The notes beneath the pieces are model-generated. The model searched no databases and was not told the DNA's origin. It was given only the letters and a program-made list of their open reading frames with translations. From a virus: a stretch of 20,186 nt of DNA. Of the stretch, positions 5,871 through 16,400 are shown in pieces (the first letter of the stretch is position 1; every line of letters begins with the position of its first letter). The stretch covers positions 1-20,186 of the IMG/VR virus record IMGVR_UViG_3300034117_001049; one strand, 5' to 3'. Position numbers and translations under genes: made by a program.

Positions 5871-7718
5871 TCACAGTCCGAGGCCCGTGGTATAGCCAGC
5901 ACCACGTTCTATGGTCTTAGCCCAGACTCCGCTTTGTATTTGAAACTGCTTGAATAGTCGTGTAACTGTGATAGTAGCACTACCAGTAGGAACACTACCA
6001 ATACTGAAATCTTCTAACACATTTTCTTGTGTAGAACCGTCTATACTTAATACGGCTTTGTAAGTTCTAGAAATCTGACTGGCTACATCAATAGCCGTAA
6101 ACTGGGCTTGAGTGCTGGTACACAGCACTTCAGCAAGAGTTCCGTTTTGATAGGATCCAGGCGGATACAGTGCAGTTAAAATAATACCCACTTTAGTGTC
6201 AATATTACCCACTGTAAAATCACTACAATCAATTGTCACTGCAAGAGTTCTGCCTTTAACAAAAGTTTCTACAGAATTTTTAGTAGCTGCATCTTGTGCG
6301 CCAGACGGATCAGTAACATTAATAATGCGGCTGGAAACAACATCGACAACTCCAGTGCCTTGAGGAGATAATATCAAATTACCATTAACGTCCGTAGTAG
6401 AAATAGTATTACCGTCTATAAGGATATTATCAACTGTTAGTTGTGTTTGTGGTCCAAAACTAGTAATACCAGGAGCACTGGTAATACTTGCTCCTAAACT
6501 TGTTGAACTTAATACCAATTGTCCGTTTATGCGGATTTCTTTGCCAACCAATAAATTGACATTATCGCTGATATTAAATTGGCCACCACTGACTCCATTG
6601 TCTTTTTCCCATAACATAGAGTGATTTGGTGTACCTGTAACAATAAACCCGCCACCATCTGCATAATCTTCACTGGCAGTGCTGTCACTAGATTTTGCTA
6701 AAGTAATAACTCTATCTTCAACAGTTAAATTAGTAGTTTCTATTGTGGTAGTTGCACCTTTAACTGTTAAGCTGCCGCTGATAAAAACATCGCCGCCCAC
6801 ATCCAATGTGGCCACTGGGTTGGATTTATAGATACCTATTCTTTGATCAGTAGTACGGATTGTAAAAGCATCTTCTAAACCAGCACCTGTTTTGGTTCTA
6901 ATTTTAAAATCTTGCCCTGTGTTGTTACTGATGTGTTCTATCAAAGTTAAACTGGTTCTAATTTCATTATTTTGATTAGGACCAAGTATTAAAGGTGTAG
7001 AGTTTTGAATTGTAACAGTGCCTACTGTGCTGGTATTTTCTTCAGTAAGCATGAAACTGCTGGTAGTTTTTAATGCACCACTAGGTGCTACCAATGCATC
7101 AGCAGCAGATGCTGTAACGTAAAATTTCTGACCAGTTAATGTACCAGGATTAAATCCTCGTCTAATTTGTCCAGTAAATCCCGTGATCGGATTTAAAGGA
7201 GTATATGCAGTGTCTTTGCTGAAAATTCCAAGTAGACTATTACCTATCCATAGAAAAACCGCAGTGTGTTCAATCAGAAATGAATCTACTATTGTAATAA
7301 CTTCAAAACCACTTTTTCCCTGAGTATCTTTATAGACTGGACCTGCCAATGTTAAATCGACACCATCATAAAAATATAGTTGTTTATTGATATTGTCGAT
7401 CCAAAAGTCACCTTCGACAAAACTAGTAGGCTGTGATCCTGAAACAATAGGGCCACTGCCTACTCCAAAACCGGTACCGTTATATACTTTAAGACGTCCG
7501 CTTGTTGTGTCATACCATAACTGTCCTGCTATGGGATTGTTGGGTTGTGTCGAACTGGCAAAATTTTCTAGAATTTTTATAAAATTTTCATTTATATATT
7601 CACCATACCCACTGACGTTTTTACCAATTAAAGTAATATCAGTAGATGTTTGGTCAATTGCAGAATCTGCTACTTGTGCTAACAATGATCCATCAGTTTT
7701 GTTAATATTATACGTCAT
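5871..7718 (-). CDS. Tail fibre protein, second of three paralogues
   Basis: The protein has 615 residues. Residues about 10-125 are the shared fibre module (LIGKNVSGYGEYINENF, GQLWYD, LKVYNG, GDFWID, KQLYFYDG). Then comes the conserved ITIVDSFLIEHTAV and GFTGQIRRGFNPG, also similar to the upstream paralogue. Near 300-345, LDVGGDVFISGSLTVKGAT leads into TTNLTVEDRVITLAK, a shaft motif common in marine T4-like fibres. Near 470, GAQDAATKNSVETFVKGR is a widespread fibre-end motif. The remaining C-terminal part (about 485-615) is unlike its neighbours and may be the tip that contacts the host. It begins five bases after the collar fibre and ends 34 bases before the next fibre's ATG. GGTAG about nine bases upstream is a fair ribosome site. 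Confidence 0.87.
   Translation of the reverse strand: MTYNINKTDGSLLAQVADSAIDQTSTDITLIGKNVSGYGEYINENFIKILENFASSTQPNNPIAGQLWYDTTSGRLKVYNGTGFGVGSGPIVSGSQPTSFVEGDFWIDNINKQLYFYDGVDLTLAGPVYKDTQGKSGFEVITIVDSFLIEHTAVFLWIGNSLLGIFSKDTAYTPLNPITGFTGQIRRGFNPGTLTGQKFYVTASAADALVAPSGALKTTSSFMLTEENTSTVGTVTIQNSTPLILGPNQNNEIRTSLTLIEHISNNTGQDFKIRTKTGAGLEDAFTIRTTDQRIGIYKSNPVATLDVGGDVFISGSLTVKGATTTIETTNLTVEDRVITLAKSSDSTASEDYADGGGFIVTGTPNHSMLWEKDNGVSGGQFNISDNVNLLVGKEIRINGQLVLSSTSLGASITSAPGITSFGPQTQLTVDNILIDGNTISTTDVNGNLILSPQGTGVVDVVSSRIINVTDPSGAQDAATKNSVETFVKGRTLAVTIDCSDFTVGNIDTKVGIILTALYPPGSYQNGTLAEVLCTSTQAQFTAIDVASQISRTYKAVLSIDGSTQENVLEDFSIGSVPTGSATITVTRLFKQFQIQSGVWAKTIERGAGYTTGLGL
7335..7690 (-). repeat. Fibre N-terminal module, copy 2
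   Basis: This is the copy in the 615-aa fibre: GKNVSGYGE, ENFIKILENF, GQLWYD, LKVYNG, GDFWID, KQLYFYDG and a final LAGP. It has the same order and nearly the same spacing as copies 1 and 3. It presumably sets a common attachment end for the three fibres. Confidence 0.75.
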
Positions 7719-7723
7719 TTTTA

Positions 7724-9820
7724 TTATCTACCAGTGTAAATGATATAGTTAACTGTCATGTAGGGATTCATGATACTGAAAGCAACCCCTAGACTACCAG
7801 CAGTGTCAATGCCGCCACTAGTTGGAAGATATTGCCCAGTGCCGGATGCCGTAGGACCTTGTCCTGTGATATAGTTAGTATCAGGAATAACAGTGCTTGA
7901 GTTTCTAAATGCAAAAAACTGTGTTCCTGCATTGGCTCTTAAATCATGTTCGTGATCAGGAATATTAGACAATGTTAAAGATTTTTCAGCAGTACCAGAC
8001 CCTGTGCCCAGTGTATCAGCAGAAACATCAGTTACTCTATCTGCGTTACCTCCGCCAGCATCAATTAATATAGTCGGGTCAGCAATACTAGGTACAGTGT
8101 TGCCGTTGTCCATATTGTCTCTGCCCAATGCAAATCTTCCTCTTAAATCTGGAAGTGCAAAAGTGGCACTGCCAATAAGCAAAGATGTGGCTTTGAAGGT
8201 ATAGCCTATAACTGCAAAAAGTTCAGGATAATCACCGATTCTAATTTCACTACCGTCACAGAACAAATAGCCCAACGGGGGTGCTGAACCACCAAAGCCC
8301 ATAATTGTTCCAATTGGCATAGTTGCTACGCCTTGCAACAGTGTTGTCTTGGTGAGTTTTCTTAATCCTGTACCGGGTCGATTAATTAAAATTTCATCAT
8401 TAAGTTGACTAGTAAGTGTTTCTGTTCGATTAGTTAAAAAATCTTGACTGATAGTAGTGGTAAAAGTTGCAAACCCTGCAGTACTTTGTCCATCAAAACT
8501 TACAGTGTTGCTGGAAACTTCGCCAGCAAGTTGAAAAACAGTAGGTGAACTTAATTTACTAGCAGATCCTGTAACATTACCAGTAACACTGCCTGTTAAA
8601 TTGCCAACAAATTCTTGTGATAAAATTTGATCAGCATATATCCTACGCCATGCTTTGCCGCCAGTCAGCGGTTCTGTTCCTAAATCATAAGTTCCGTCGG
8701 CGTCTGGAATCACATGATATGTAGTCGACGTGCCAGTGACTGCAAAATTACCACCTACTCTTAAATTTTTAGTTATGGCTGCGCCGCCTGCAGTCTTAAT
8801 ACTGCCCGTGACTAAACTAGTAGAATCAGTAGTTCCTGCAACAATTAAACTGTCACTGATTCTGATGTTACCAGTAACGTCTAACGCTTCAGCAGGTGCT
8901 GTATTGTTAATACCAACAGCCCGTGTGCTGTCGATACGCAGCACTGTAGAAGTTACTCCGTTATTGACTGTTTTAAAATCAAATGCTGATCCGTTGGCCT
9001 TGTTGTTAAATGTAGGGATATTACTGTCAATGGTGATACTTAATTCACCTGAACTACCAACAGTAAGTCCACTGGGGTTTCGAACGTTGAACTGAAAATT
9101 TGTTGTACTTGCTGTGTCGCCACGTAAAAAACTAGAAGCCGATACTGCATTTCCACCAATTACTAAAGAATCAGCCTTTTCACTAGTGCCCCAAAACTTG
9201 TTTGGTAAACTGTTACTGTTAAAATCTTTACTAGATAGATTAAATCCTTGTCTAATTTCACTAAATCCAGAAATTGTAGATTTTGGAATAAATGCATCTT
9301 TACTGATAATGCCGACTTTTTCGTCGCCAACAAACAAATTCAATACACTGTGAGTAATGTTACTTGCATCAACAACACTTTCAACTTCGGCACCAGTTCT
9401 TAATCCACTGCTAAACTGTGGTCCAACCAATACCCAGTTACTGCCGGTGAACAAATAAAGTTGTTGATTATCAGTATCCGCCCACAAATCACCTAGATTG
9501 CTGTTGGCCACTGCAGGAGCAGTGTTAGATTTTTTAATACTACCAGCAGGAGCCCAAGTTGTGCCGTCATATACCTTTAATTGATTTACCCCAGCACTGT
9601 TATCATACCATAACTGTCCTTCAACAGGATTAGTGGGTGCAGAAGTTTTGGCAAAATTTTCTAAAAGATGTAAAAAATTCTCAGCAATAATTTGTGCATA
9701 GCCAACATAATTTTTTCCCACAAAAGTTACAGGTAATTGTTGGTTAAGAGTTTGATCCTCAACTGTTATATCTGGTTTTTGAGGATTACCTGTTTCAGTA
9801 TATTTGATAGTGTATGACAT
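7724..9820 (-). CDS. Tail fibre protein with C-terminal phage tail-collar domain
   Basis: The protein has 698 residues. It starts with the shared fibre module (about 17-135: FVGKNYVGYAQ, ENFLHLLENF, GQLWYD, LKVYDG, GDLWAD, QQLYLFTG). It continues through VESVVDASNITHSVLNLFVG and a shaft with VGINNTAPAEALDVTGNIRI, YDLGTEPLTGGKAWRRIYAD and the repetitive NLTGSVTGNVTGSASKL. From about residue 500, MPIGTIMGFGGSAPPLGYLF, CDGSEI, YPELFAVIG, FALPDLRGRFALGRD and the ending NPYMTVNYIIYTGR form a tail-collar domain. T4 short tail fibre gp12 and many other tail proteins carry this domain. The likely role is adsorption at the baseplate or fibre tip. The ATG overlaps the preceding stop (TAATG), with GAGGT a few bases upstream. 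Confidence 0.92.
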   Translation of the reverse strand: MSYTIKYTETGNPQKPDITVEDQTLNQQLPVTFVGKNYVGYAQIIAENFLHLLENFAKTSAPTNPVEGQLWYDNSAGVNQLKVYDGTTWAPAGSIKKSNTAPAVANSNLGDLWADTDNQQLYLFTGSNWVLVGPQFSSGLRTGAEVESVVDASNITHSVLNLFVGDEKVGIISKDAFIPKSTISGFSEIRQGFNLSSKDFNSNSLPNKFWGTSEKADSLVIGGNAVSASSFLRGDTASTTNFQFNVRNPSGLTVGSSGELSITIDSNIPTFNNKANGSAFDFKTVNNGVTSTVLRIDSTRAVGINNTAPAEALDVTGNIRISDSLIVAGTTDSTSLVTGSIKTAGGAAITKNLRVGGNFAVTGTSTTYHVIPDADGTYDLGTEPLTGGKAWRRIYADQILSQEFVGNLTGSVTGNVTGSASKLSSPTVFQLAGEVSSNTVSFDGQSTAGFATFTTTISQDFLTNRTETLTSQLNDEILINRPGTGLRKLTKTTLLQGVATMPIGTIMGFGGSAPPLGYLFCDGSEIRIGDYPELFAVIGYTFKATSLLIGSATFALPDLRGRFALGRDNMDNGNTVPSIADPTILIDAGGGNADRVTDVSADTLGTGSGTAEKSLTLSNIPDHEHDLRANAGTQFFAFRNSSTVIPDTNYITGQGPTASGTGQYLPTSGGIDTAGSLGVAFSIMNPYMTVNYIIYTGR
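9418..9770 (-). repeat. Fibre N-terminal module, copy 1
   Basis: This is the copy in the 698-aa collar fibre: GKNYVGYAQ, ENFLHLLENF, GQLWYD, LKVYDG, GDLWAD, QQLYLFTG and a final LVGP. It is the first in transcription order of three tandem copies, spaced about 2.0 and 1.9 kb apart. Confidence 0.75.
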
Positions 9821-10431
9821 TATGCTACCTCACTCAGACCGGTTAAACTTTGAATACGCACAGTATAGTCAATTTGAATAAGTCGGTTTAATGATTTTTG
9901 CACAGGATGAAAAATTACATGCGTCAATAACTTACTTTGACCCGTGGCGCTGTATGATTTCAGCCCTAGTTCGTCAAAAACAAAGGCACTGTCAGTGTTA
10001 CTACTAGTATCAATGGCATCTTGGCCGCTAGGTTCGCCGTAATCTAATAGACAAGTGATAAACACATCCGTGTAGTTAGTACCAGTTACATGTCGTGTTT
10101 CAATTTTATTTCGTGTAGGATCAACATTGGCCACGGCTCTGTCGTCAATTACTTTGGTATAAGTTTGATTGTACAATGCTGCATTGGTGCCAACACTGTT
10201 GGGAGTCAAATAGGTAATTATACCGGTAGGATCAACGGCTGTGCCGCCGTTACCAAAGGCCATTTCGTAAATGAATCCCTGACCTGAATTGCCAATGCTA
10301 TCTGCTAATGCTACACTCATATTCTCATAATGAATGGCATTGCGTTTATTAATGGCAATTTCACCAGATTCGGGGTACCATATCTTGATGTGTCCCTCGA
10401 TGTTTAATCCTGAAAAATCTCTGCTAAACAT
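9820..10431 (-). CDS. Virion structural protein, unknown position
   Basis: This 203-residue protein begins MFSRDFSGLNIEGHIKIWYP and contains GFIYEMAFGNGGTAVDPTGI, and near the C-terminus LLTHVIFHPVQKSLNRLIQI followed by DYTVRIQSLTG. I recognise the pattern as a conserved virion protein of marine T4-like phages lying between the giant protein and the fibres, but I know of no assigned function. It has no signal peptide, membrane segment or enzyme motif. By position it could be a connector or baseplate protein. It is the first gene after a late promoter that overlaps the giant gene's stop, so it probably heads a late transcript reaching the collar fibre. The stop overlaps the next ATG by one base. 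Confidence 0.85.
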   Translation of the reverse strand: MFSRDFSGLNIEGHIKIWYPESGEIAINKRNAIHYENMSVALADSIGNSGQGFIYEMAFGNGGTAVDPTGIITYLTPNSVGTNAALYNQTYTKVIDDRAVANVDPTRNKIETRHVTGTNYTDVFITCLLDYGEPSGQDAIDTSSNTDSAFVFDELGLKSYSATGQSKLLTHVIFHPVQKSLNRLIQIDYTVRIQSLTGLSEVA

Positions 10432-10451
10432 AATTTGCTCTCATATTAATG

Positions 10452-10459
10452 TATTTATA
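10452..10459 (-). promoter_or_regulatory. T4-type late promoter (TATAAATA) overlapping a stop codon
   Basis: The minus strand reads CCA CTA TAA ATA, so the giant gene's last codon and stop form part of an exact TATAAATA. The octamer's last base is 21 positions from the ATG at 10431, the same spacing as the second copy at 5857-5864. A new late transcript could therefore begin at the 203-aa gene and bypass the nearly 10-kb gene in front. Confidence 0.7.
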
Positions 10460-13400
10460 GTGGCCAAACACCGGGCGCTGACTTTATAAAATTAGCGATA
10501 TTGTTGGTGCTATCCACTAAACTGGTGTCAAGATCACTCCACATTTTTCCAATCTTTTTCACAACTACAATCTTGGTATCATCGGGCGGAGTTGTTGTGA
10601 GTCTTACTGTAGAAGTTTCACCGTCAACACTGAATTCTGATTCATATTGTACATCGCCTTCGGGACTTTCTAAATGCACCGTGATATCATGCAGTTTATA
10701 AGGAACTTTCTTCAAGCGATATCCAGCCACAAAAACTTCAATTTGATCACATTGACCAAAATTTGACGGAATAGTGTTTCTATACCAAGGAGTATATACA
10801 GTACTGCCGTCATCAATAGTTGCCGGTGTTGCCTCTGGAACAAAGTTAGTGTGCAGTACATTACTGCTGTCAGTTGAAACAAAAGTTTCTATTACTAGTT
10901 CGTCCTTGTACGGAATAGTTTCTGAAATACCAATATTGATAATATCTGTACCAGAACGATGCACAGTAGGTACACCTGTACCTAATGTACCTCTTCGCAA
11001 TCTACTTAACACGTTGCCAGTTTTAGCAAAATATTCGATACGTTCACCGTTGATATACACAATACCTGGTAAATTTCCTTCAGGATTAGGATCGTCTAGT
11101 ACACTAGCGTTGTCAACTGTTATGCCTATGTCTGTTTGATTTAGATCATTTACAATAAACGTTTGCTTATTTTTATTCAATCGTTTGTAGTGTGTTCTAT
11201 TCAGCATGTCTTTGAACTGCATATAAGAGTATTGTTCTGTTACAGCAGTTGGATTATATCCTATCACTGACAATTTGTCATTAGGTAATACATCTTTAAC
11301 TTCTATTGTTCTGCGATCTGCTAACAATTTCCAGTCAACGCTGTGTGTTAACAAATTACCATTTTTAATTACCCAAACAAAATCATCAGACACAGTTGTC
11401 CTGTCTAAAACAAATAGTCCTCTTTCTTTATTTCTAAAAGTAAAATAATCAACTGTACCTGCAGTCAAACTGATTGCCGATGTAATAGTATCCGACTTAC
11501 GTTGAATATCCATAACGTCGTGATTGTAAAAACTAACAATTTCAAATTCAGTTCCCGCTGGCCATACTGTGTTGACAAATTGAATAGTGCTGGCAGTCAT
11601 TTTGTATTCTGCATCAGTATCAACTACTACAATTAATTTTCCGTTGTCAATATATTTACTACTGGTCAACACAACACTCACTGTGCCAAAATCAAAAATG
11701 TATTCACTACCAACAATCAATTGTACTCCATTTAGATATACTTTTAAATTAATTGGGGCAAAAGAATACGGTGCAAATTTATGCTGTGGTAACGAATAAA
11801 TTAAATTGTTGTTAGTCAGTGTAAAATATTCAGCACTAGATGATCGTAAAATTGTTTGTCCAGTACGTACTATAACATTATTTTCATATATGTCATTGAA
11901 TCCCACAACGTTTGTTAAAGAATATACAGTTGTAGATCCGTCTGTAACAATAGTTTCAGATTTAACTACGCTTGTTTTTTGTAATTCTGTAGAGTCATCA
12001 CTAAAAAATTGTCGCTGAATTAGATAATTTACAATACTGCCAGATGGTGGTGGTGAAACAAATCTTATTCCAACTCGATAAGCACTTTGGTATGTGATAT
12101 CAGTTTGAAATAAATCATAGTTTAATAAATCGCCGTTGACCAATACTATAGATGTAGCGCCAGCAATCCAACTAGTATTGGTAATAAATTCCATTGTACT
12201 ACCATCTCCTACAAAATAATCAAGATCTAAAATGCCTTCGCCATTGAATGAGAAACTAGATACGGCTACATCTGAATCCAGTACAGGAGGTACAGTAAAC
12301 ACTACATTTGAATTTTGCCAATCAACAGTATAATCAATGCTTTGTTCTTTGACGATGCCGTTGACTAATACTGTAATTGCCTGTTTAGAATTAGCATATT
12401 GTTTTAAACTAAAGTTTACATTAGTGCCATTGCCTTTGTAGTTGTTCCATTTAATTTTGGCACTGCCATCTCTGCTCATTGCATAAACTTTGATAGCCAC
12501 TGCATCTAAAATTTGTCCAGGGACTAATTCTTCAGGACCATGGCTGGTATCAGGAGTAACAAAATTATCACCATCTAATATAATATCATCAGGTGCAATA
12601 CCAGTAGCGGTAGTGTACGCTAAGTTTCCGCCTTGTAAAATAGTATCATATTCATTTTCATTAGGTAAGAAACTGCCGTCGCTTGTGCTCTTACGGAAAA
12701 TAATCTTGTCCCCATCGTTGATGTTTAATGGATACGGATCTGTTAGATTAGGTAAATCTATAACATTTGTTATTCCGTCTCCAATAAAGGTAGACATTAC
12801 TACCCAATCTTGTGCTAATTTTCTACCGTTGGGTTGAATAGTTGAGCCATCATATAGATCAAAATATGGATCATCTATACGTAAACCATTTACATAGATG
12901 TTGATTTCTTGACCCAGTGTTGGGGTGTAAGGCAGAGTGAATACATAGGTGCTGTCGCCAACGGTTACTATATAATCATCAAAAGCAGCATCAAAGCCGT
13001 CCCACTGATCAGAAAACCAAGGCAGTGCATCCCATCCTGCACCGGCACCAAATCCTAAACCAGTAACATTGACGCCGCCGTAATCAACACCTACTAAAAG
13101 TTGTCCAAGGTCGTTGCCTAACTGTCCTGTTGTAGGATTGTAAAAGAAATTAATTCTATCTGCCGCAGATAATAATGTAACATCTTTATAATAATTTACT
13201 GAAACTGTTTCTCCAATGGCTGGGGCTTCATCCAAAGTAAGAACACTGTAATATGCAGTATATCCTCTAGTCACTGAAGATTTTTTAGTTATTGTATAAT
13301 TTTCTCTCAGAATTTCTTGGCCTGCTACAGTTATTGTAGATTTACCAACTTTAACATCAGCGGGCCACTTTAATATAAACTGTTTTAAACTTCCAGATCC

Positions 13401-16400
13401 AGTAAATGTTTCAGTTTCTGTAAGTTCGGTGATATAATAATTTTTACTAGTTCTGTCAAACTTTACAGACACATGCATAGATCGTACAACTTCACTTTCT
13501 ATAATAGCAACTGCTTGTGCAGCAACTCCGTTTTCAGCAAGGCCGCCATCTAATATCACTGTAGGCGCTGACAAGTAACCTGTACCAGGATTAATAATTT
13601 TAATTCTGTTTACTTTTCCGTTGGCAATAAATGCTGATGCAACTGCTCCAGTGCCGTTACCAGAAATTCTTACCACAGGTGGAATAACATAGCCGCTGCC
13701 ACCGTTGACAATTTCTATAGATTTAATTTTAAATCCAACATTGTCGTACCAGTTTTTCCAAGGATATTCTAACACTTGAGAACTGTTATAAATTACAGTG
13801 TTATCAATATATCTAACATTTATTGGTTCAATTTTTCCTTCGCTGTTATATACTTGAGGCAAATCAAAATCTGAAATCATTGACGGTGCACCATCTACTT
13901 TACTGTATGCACTGATATATTCTCGAACTTTGGTTCTGTAAGGTTTAACTTCGTTAATATAATCTTCATAATTTTCAAGATTATCATTGTTGTAGTTTAC
14001 TTTTTGCTTTAGTTCTCCAGCATTGTGTGTTGCTTTAATAAAACTAGTTTTCATTAGCCAGTCAAGATACGACTGTTCACTGAGTGCATATCTAAACCCA
14101 ACAAATAATAAATCTAACCAGTATTGTCTATAGTTGTCAACGAATATCTTGTTCTTTAAAGTTTCTAAAATAATGCGTAATTCGATTGTGGCTGAATTGT
14201 CATAACTGTTATTGTCATATAATCCTCCATCGAAAGTCAGTAGACTGTTTGTTAGTTTATAAAGACTAGAACTAAATTCTATTGTGCCGCGTTGACGACC
14301 AATAACTTTATAACTCTGAGTATAATCTTGACTGTTTACCTGTGCATATTTTTCTAACAATAGCCAGCCACCAGTCCCAACGTTGAAAACTTTGACAGTC
14401 TCACCTATGTTTGACTGTATCAATGGAATTTGATAAGTGTAATTTACACTGTAATCTATTTGAGTAAACTGATTGTATCCTTCAGCAAACCAATCAATAT
14501 AATTCCAGAAATTAGTTACATCGTAACTTTGACTTTTTACACGACTCCAAGTTAGAGATCCAGTGTCATAAGCATATACACTCCATCTGTTTAGTGCTTG
14601 ACTATCTGACGTAACCAACACACTGTAAGGTCGCACTGACAGTGTAGTAGATGCCGTATAACCTATGCCACTGTTCAACACAGTCACTCCTGTTATTCTA
14701 CCTTGTGCATCCAATGTAGTTTTTAACGAAGCATCTATACCCTTGCCTGAAATTTTTACATACGGGGCATTAGTATATCCAATTCCGGAATCTATCACTG
14801 TGGCACCTATAATTTTTCCGTCAACAATGATAGGCGTCAGTCTAGCAGACCGTAATCCGTTTGTAGATATAAATCTAATTTCTGCATCAGTGTCTAATAC
14901 TCTGTCGTATACTCCTCTGGATGCTGCAGGAATATTTTCTGCTTGTTGTAAATCTGTTAGATCAAAATCATCAACCACTAATAAATTCTGTAGTATGCTG
15001 TTGGTACGTTCAATAACTTGTTTTAATGCTTCGTATCTATAGACAAACATACTTTGTCTTGGTCTAAATTCAATTCCATATTTTTTCTTAACTGGTAAAT
15101 TGATATCTGGCACAAGTCTATCATTTTTGTCTTTTCCGACAAGACTGTCAATCCATTTATTTTCAATAGCAGCCGGCACAATGCAGTCTGCATCTTGTCG
15201 TATTAACTTCCACTGACTGTGAATGTTTACAGTATCATTGGGTACTAGCCAATACTGTACATTTAATTTAACACTGTCTGCAGACAACAGATTTTTGCAA
15301 TTAAACAAATGAATACTATTTGCCGAACCGAATGCTACAAATTTGTAATTTTGAGATTTTGGATCAGAGATCAATCGACTTACGGCTAATGCAGAAAGTG
15401 TTCGACCCTCTATATTTGCAGGAATAGTAGTTTTGTTTTTTACCCAAAAGTAATAACTGGTTTTGAAATTTTTAGTTTGCGTGTCATATCTACGCTTTGT
15501 GCTGACAATGTTATCACCATATCTGGCTTGGCCACTAATTCCTTGCGCCAATCCTTCTTCAGTATCTGCAAGTTCATTCCATCGCGAAGGAGTAAATTTA
15601 CTTTTTACCCATTCAAACACATCTATGCTGGCAGTTTCATACAGCGTGTTCCAGGTGGTATTTCTATATGCAACATCACTGTCGTAATGATCTAGAAACT
15701 TTGCACGAGTCAGATCCCACCACAATGTGCCTACAAATTTATCAGTCCAATTGGCGCCATCATCTACTATTACACTGTCAATACCTGTGCTGTAAGTTGC
15801 AGGATCGTAATATGTTTTGTACTTTATTTCTTGATCTGCAACTCCTGCAATTTTTCCCCTAATAGGATCAATAGTATCAATATAACTGATTAATTGATTA
15901 GTATCAGCATTATAAAAATATAACTTTTTAATCTTATCAATGTCAACATAGTCCGCTTGCTGATGCAGAATAGACCAACTGTAACTAGTACCTGGACGAT
16001 TATACAACCATATTGCACCGGCAGACGGTAAATTATTATAAGTTGCTAACGGCGCAGACACTAGAACATTGTATCTTGATGTTTCTATTACAGAACCATA
16101 TCCATCATCTTGTATTTCTAGATAAGTTTTTAAACTTTCACCATATACATAGTTGTTTAGATATTTGTCATAGATATCAACCCGGCCACTGTCAACGAAT
16201 GTGTCTGTCAGCGACATGTTGTTTCCGTCGAACGTAGTTGGTGTGGCCAAACTGATATCAAACGTAATTGTTATTGAACTGTCGCCACGTTTGGCAAAAA
16301 TTGCTAGAGATTTGTCGTCATCAAAAAATCTCACCGTGCTGCCAAATTGCTCAGCAACTTCTGCATATTTCTTTTTAATAATTTGTAAATCGTCAAATCT

